From Mallotus nudiflorus (Eukaryota; Streptophyta; Magnoliopsida; Malpighiales; Euphorbiaceae), in assembly GCA_947683625.1 (NCBI GenBank), contig CANTUR010000145.1, positions 3,055,501-3,119,500 on the forward strand: DNA of 64,000 nucleotides. The letters are read 5' to 3'. A model generated the notes under the pieces. The model was not told where the DNA came from. It made no database searches and saw nothing but the letters and a program-made list of their open reading frames with translations. The translations under genes and the position numbers were made by a program. Position 1 is the stretch's first letter. Every line of letters starts with the position of its first letter. Below, piece by piece: positions 59,890 through 64,000 of this stretch.

Positions 59890-62800
59890 TGTAATATCTC
59901 GTGTTTTTAAAAATATTTTTACACTGTACCGGGATATGCAGTGTTAATAATTTCTGTATATTATATGATATTTTTACGAGTTAATATGTATTTAAAACCT
60001 ATTTTAATTGCTATGTATTATTTATAGTGTTTTACGTAAAATTTTCCCAGGACTTGCATTTTCGGGGAAATTTTCACGTAAACAATTTATTATTAATTAT
60101 ATTAAATATTTTTTCGGACTTGCATGAATTCATACGTATTTTTAAAATACTAAATAAAGCCTATGTGTGTGTATATTTATTTAATTAGGGTTTAATGTAT
60201 TACCCTAATATTTTATTATTTATTTATTGTTATTTAATTATTTTATTTATTATTAAATTATTTTATTATTTTCTTTTCTTTTTCTTTTTCTTTTTTCTTT
60301 TTTCGTTTTCTTTTTCTTTTCTTTTTTTTTTCTTTTCTTTCTTTCTTTTTCTTTTTTCTTCTTCTTCTTCTTCTTCTTCTTCTTCTTTCCTTCTCTCCCG
60401 CGCGCCCGACCACCATCCTCCCTTCCCTCCCACTACAACTCCGGTCACCTACCGTCGGTGTGCCTCCCGGCTTGCCACCGCCGTTCCCAGCCGTCCCCCG
60501 CCGCCAGCAGCTCCCTTCCCCGGCGCCGGTGAGCTAGTTTTCCTCTTTTGGTCGAAAATCGACCCTTCGCCGTTTCTCCCTCCTCCGGCCACCGTTTTTG
60601 ACACCGCCGATCTCTTTCTTCTCCTTGAGCTCCGGTGAGTGTGATTCTAGCTTTGTTTTGAGCTAAAATGGTCTAGAATTGCTTAGGTTTCGATTTTGTC
60701 AATTTCGGCCTATTAGGGTTTTTGATTTTTTTGAGCTTCGAATTGGATGATTCATGAAAACCTCCTTCACAAATGTTGTTCCTAGTAGCTTAATCTACAT
60801 GTATGAATTTTTGTAGAATTTTTGGAGATTTTTTGGATTTTTGGGTATTTTTGAATATTTTAATATTATTTTCTAATTTTCGGAAATTAATTATTTAAAT
60901 TATGAAATTTGAGTTTATGGTTGAATTAGGTGTTGAAATGAATTATAGGAATTTATTTGGAATTTTTATGAATTTCTAAGTATTTATTTTGAATTAATTG
61001 AGTTTATGTGATTTTGAGAAATTAGGGTTAAATGTGTTTTTATTTGAATTTAATTGGTTAATTGGGTTTAATTATTGATATTATTGATAAATATGTTGAG
61101 AAAATTAATTTTGGATAATTGTATGATTTTTGGTGAATTTTTGAAGTAATTTAAGTATATTTATATATATAGGGGTATTTTGGTAATTTTACCCTAAATT
61201 GTCTAAAAATGTAATTTAATTGGTTTTAATAGTTATTTAAGGTATAAAAATGATTTCTACAAAATATTTAGTATTTTTAACTAATTAAAACTATTTTTCG
61301 TGAATTATTTTCAATTATATATAATATACGGTTTTTCTAATAAAATGAGTTTTAATCGGTTTTTATAGTGTTTCAAGGTTAATTATGTAATTTTTACCTA
61401 TGAGATGTATTACTATGTTGTGAGGATATTTTTATTATATCTGGAATTATTCTGTGTTTGTGGACCCCGGTCGACAGATTGTAGTCTGGAGTCCGACCGA
61501 GGGGTTGTGGATTTTTGTTGAGCTTGTATTTCGAAGTGTGTTTCTTTGCAGGGTCGGCTCTACTCTTTTGAGTAGAGAGATGTTCGTTTTACAGGGGAGG
61601 TTCTGCCGGATTTTCGGTAGAATTCTCGTAAAACGTGATATCCAGTCGAACCCTAATTCTGTTTCCGTATTTTAATACTCTAGATTGAATTCTAGGATTT
61701 CTGTTAGGTTTATTCTGATGTCGATTATTTATTGCTTGTTAGTTGCGCCGAGACCGAGGGCTAGTGGACCAGGCCCGTTGGACCTGTCTCGTGGAGCGCA
61801 TTAGGTGAGTTACTATACTATATATATATGCTTAGGATGCATGATTTAGAAATGCATGTTTTATGTTGATTAAATATGCATAAATAATTTGATTATTTCT
61901 TAAGTTTACATTAAGTATATTTTTGGTTTATTTTTGGTATATAATAAATTATATGCATATTTTGTGAATAAAATATACTTAAAATGTTTTTAAATATATT
62001 TCCAACTTAACTTATAATTTGATTGAATGCATTTGACGTATATATACTCGAAATATACATGATTTACTTTTGGTATATTTTCGGTATATATATGGTTTAT
62101 ATTGCTATTTCATTTAAATTCATGCATTATTTATTGTGAATGAATGTTTTATATTATTTATTAATGAAGGATATCGATAGAACGTGCTACCTAGTGGGCA
62201 GCACTAGGACCGAGTACGTATCGGTACGCCTATAGTATTTAGGCTATATTACTAACCATTTGTGGATATTGATTTGAATGTGATTATTGGATGTGTGAGA
62301 TGTGGTTTGGGTGTGATTGCTGGAGCTCGGTTGACCAAGTGTCTCGGGGCCAATCACACTGGCAGTCAGACTGCTGGAGCTCGGTTGACTTAGTGTCTCG
62401 GGGCCAGTCTACTGTCCAAATGGATTAAGTGGATATATTTGGAATAAGTGAGCCTGTATGGCTTGAGTGTTGTTTAACACTATTTTCTGAGGTTACGATA
62501 TTCTAGGGTTCTATGTGATCCTTCATAAACTGGGATTTTTCAGTAAAATATATAAAAAATGATTTTTCTGCATCTGTATGAATTTGCTTGTATATATACA
62601 TATTATATATATACTGTTGACTGTATGCATTATCACTTAGTGTGTATGTATATATATTATAGTAATTCATTCAGTGAGGTCTGACTCCCCTCCGTTGACT
62701 ATTTTTCAGGAGAGTCAACTTCTTCAGACCTCAGTAGCAGGTCGATACGCCGGATTTCTTCCGCCCCGGCTTCTTTATGTAAATTGTCTACTTGAGTCTT

Positions 62801-63108
62801 ATTTATTTTATCTAGACACTGCAGTAGTTGTGAATTAAAGTATTGGATTTCATGTACTTTATTTTAAAGAGATGTACTACATTGAAACTGGATTTGTATT
62901 AAAGATTATATATATGTGATGAGATGAGTTTTCAATTAAATCCAGTTGATATGAATGATATTATGATTTTTATTTTCCGCTGCATATTATATTGTTACTG
63001 TTATTATGGCATGATTTATTTTATTTTTTTAGGCTTGCTACGGGTTCCAGATTCGAAAGAATTCCTGTTCCCTAGCGCCGGTCATGGCCCCTGTTTTGGG
63101 TCGTGACA
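59890..63108 (+). repeat. 3' LTR of the complete element (3,219 bp)
   Basis: TGTAATATCT ... TCGTGACA, nearly identical to 51671-54901. It keeps the donor-like CCGGTGAGTG (60632-60641) that the 5' copy has lost, TTTCTTTGCAG ending 61551, ATTAGGTGAGTT (61800-61811), the hairpin-3 stem (62675-62684 with 62724-62733) and the acceptor-like TATTTTTCAG ending at 62709. Confidence 0.95.
60262..60388 (+). repeat. Pyrimidine-rich tract in the 3' LTR
   Basis: Same tract as 52071-52172 but with more CTT units at its right end. An accidental open frame of Phe/Ser runs through it and is not a gene. Confidence 0.88.
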
Positions 63109-63113
63109 GTATA
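63109..63113. repeat. Target duplication of the complete element, right copy (GTATA)
   Basis: Identical to 51666-51670. Confidence 0.95.
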
Positions 63114-64000
63114 TTATACATAATTTGAAAATAATTTATGAAAAATAGTTTTAATTAGTTAAAAATACTAAATAATTTTTAAAAATCATTTTTATACCTC
63201 AAATAATTATTAAAATCAATTAAACTAAATTTTTAACCAATTTATCATCAATTTACTAAAATACTCCTAGTTATATATAATTTCACATAATTCACTATAA
63301 TTATACAAAAATTCACTAAAAATAATATAATTACTCAAAAATTAATTTCTCAACATATAATTCAATAAAATCAACAATTATACTCAATTAACCAATTAAT
63401 TTTAACGAAATACCTAATTAACCTAATTTTCTAAAAATCACCTAAACTAAATAAATTCATAATAGTTATACAAAAATCATAAAAATTAAAAATAAATTTT
63501 TAAAATTTATTTTAACACCTATAAACACCATAAATCACAATTTTATAATTTAATTAATTAATTTACGAAAATTAGAAAATTTTAATCAAATAATAAAAAA
63601 TTCACAAAAATTAAAATAATTCCCAAAAATGCCAAAAAAAATTATAAGATGTAAATTAAGCTAAGAGGATGAATCTTTGTGAAGGAAGTTAGCTTGAATC
63701 ATTAGAATCAAAGTTCAAAAAAATCAACAACTCATAAAGGCCGAAAATGAAAATTGAAAATCAAGGAAAATCTAGACCAAGTCACACGAAACCAAGCTTG
63801 GAAATGAACTCACTGGAGCTCAAGGAGAAGATAAAGACCGATGGCATTCAAAATGGTGGCCAGAAACACAATGATCAGTGTTGGGTACAAATTTCAGTTT
63901 CTCGACTTCTCACGGCCAAAACTTACCGGAAAAGGGAGGAGAAGGTGGCGGAATGAGCTGGAGAGGGTGGTGGTTGGCTGGGAGGCACTCCAACGGTGAT
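63114..64000 (-). repeat. LTR D (family 1), right part, running out of the window
   Basis: Continues the LTR interrupted at 51670; the order of blocks matches 6000-6860 of the element A LTR, down to the GC-rich exon-like block and the CTCACTGGAGCTCAAGG site (complement of a GTGAGT donor-like site, about 63808). The open frame at 63747-63956 is an accidental reading of this block. Confidence 0.85.

Larger units (their letters stand above)
51671..63108 (+). mobile_element. Structurally complete Tekay-like chromovirus retrotransposon
   Basis: 11,438 bp with LTRs at 51671-54901 and 59890-63108, 5-bp GTATA duplications, a primer site at 54906-54917, one gag-pol frame from 55099 to 59841, and a polypurine tract at 59877-59889. 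The domain order gag, zinc knuckle, protease, RT, RNase H, integrase, chromodomain identifies a chromovirus; a DPGA protease motif, long LTRs and the C-terminal chromodomain fit the Tekay/Del lineage. The two LTRs differ only by scattered substitutions and small length changes in simple tracts, so insertion was recent relative to everything else here. Three in-frame stops make it non-autonomous. Confidence 0.95.

Noticed and set aside
60195..60638. 147-residue plus-strand frame with Phe/Ser runs
   Set aside because: Low-complexity reading of the pyrimidine tract and GC-rich block of the 3' LTR, not conserved as a protein between LTRs.

Overview
This 64 kb window looks like nuclear, repeat-rich DNA of a eudicot plant, probably a woody species with a large genome. 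The grounds are Ty3/gypsy elements of the plant lineages Tekay-like, Tat-like and Athila-like, AT-rich intergenic DNA full of small inverted-repeat elements, and spliced remnants of plant-type nuclear genes. A placement in Malpighiales/Euphorbiaceae is only a weak impression. I see no intact host gene, no rRNA or tRNA gene, no CRISPR array and no sign of bacterial or organellar DNA.

Layout. (1) 1-4094 and 22394-22932 are two halves of one decayed Tat-like Ty3/gypsy element on the minus strand. (2) 4095-22393 is a Tekay-like chromovirus (element A, minus strand) inserted in its gag gene, with a clean 5-bp target duplication. Element A carries two further solo LTRs: B (plus, 7029-10331) in its left LTR and C (minus, 12170-15450) in its pol gene. 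(3) 22933-26854 is intergenic DNA with a Mutator-like and a hAT-like miniature element. (4) 26855-29828 is a gag-bearing Ty3/gypsy element that has lost RT, RNase H and integrase. (5) 29833-43375 holds three broken copies of unrelated metabolic genes: a plastid-type UMP kinase (plus), a type-2 tryptophan synthase beta subunit (plus) and an archaeal-type phosphoglycerate mutase (minus). Two more miniature elements and a 3.05-kb solo LTR (35618-38670) lie among them. (6) 43376-44529 is an integrase fragment of the same family as element (4). (7) 44530-64000 is a nest: an Athila-like element, cut by a family-2 LTR, cut by a family-1 LTR (D), cut by a complete 11.4-kb Tekay-like element at 51671-63108.

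The complete element has two very similar 3.2-kb LTRs, a GTATA target duplication, an initiator-Met tRNA primer site, a purine tract and one long gag-pol frame ending in a chromodomain. Three nonsense codons break that frame, and all three can be explained by C-to-T change on the coding strand. It is structurally young but not coding-competent.

The most interesting signal is in the long LTRs. Copies in both orientations and from two diverged families keep the same hairpins and palindrome. The family-1 LTRs also show ordered splice-site-like signals that divide the LTR into GC-rich exon-like and AT-rich intron-like blocks. I found no evidence of a new defence, toxin or metabolic system; the window is best read as an archive of nested transposition and pseudogene decay.
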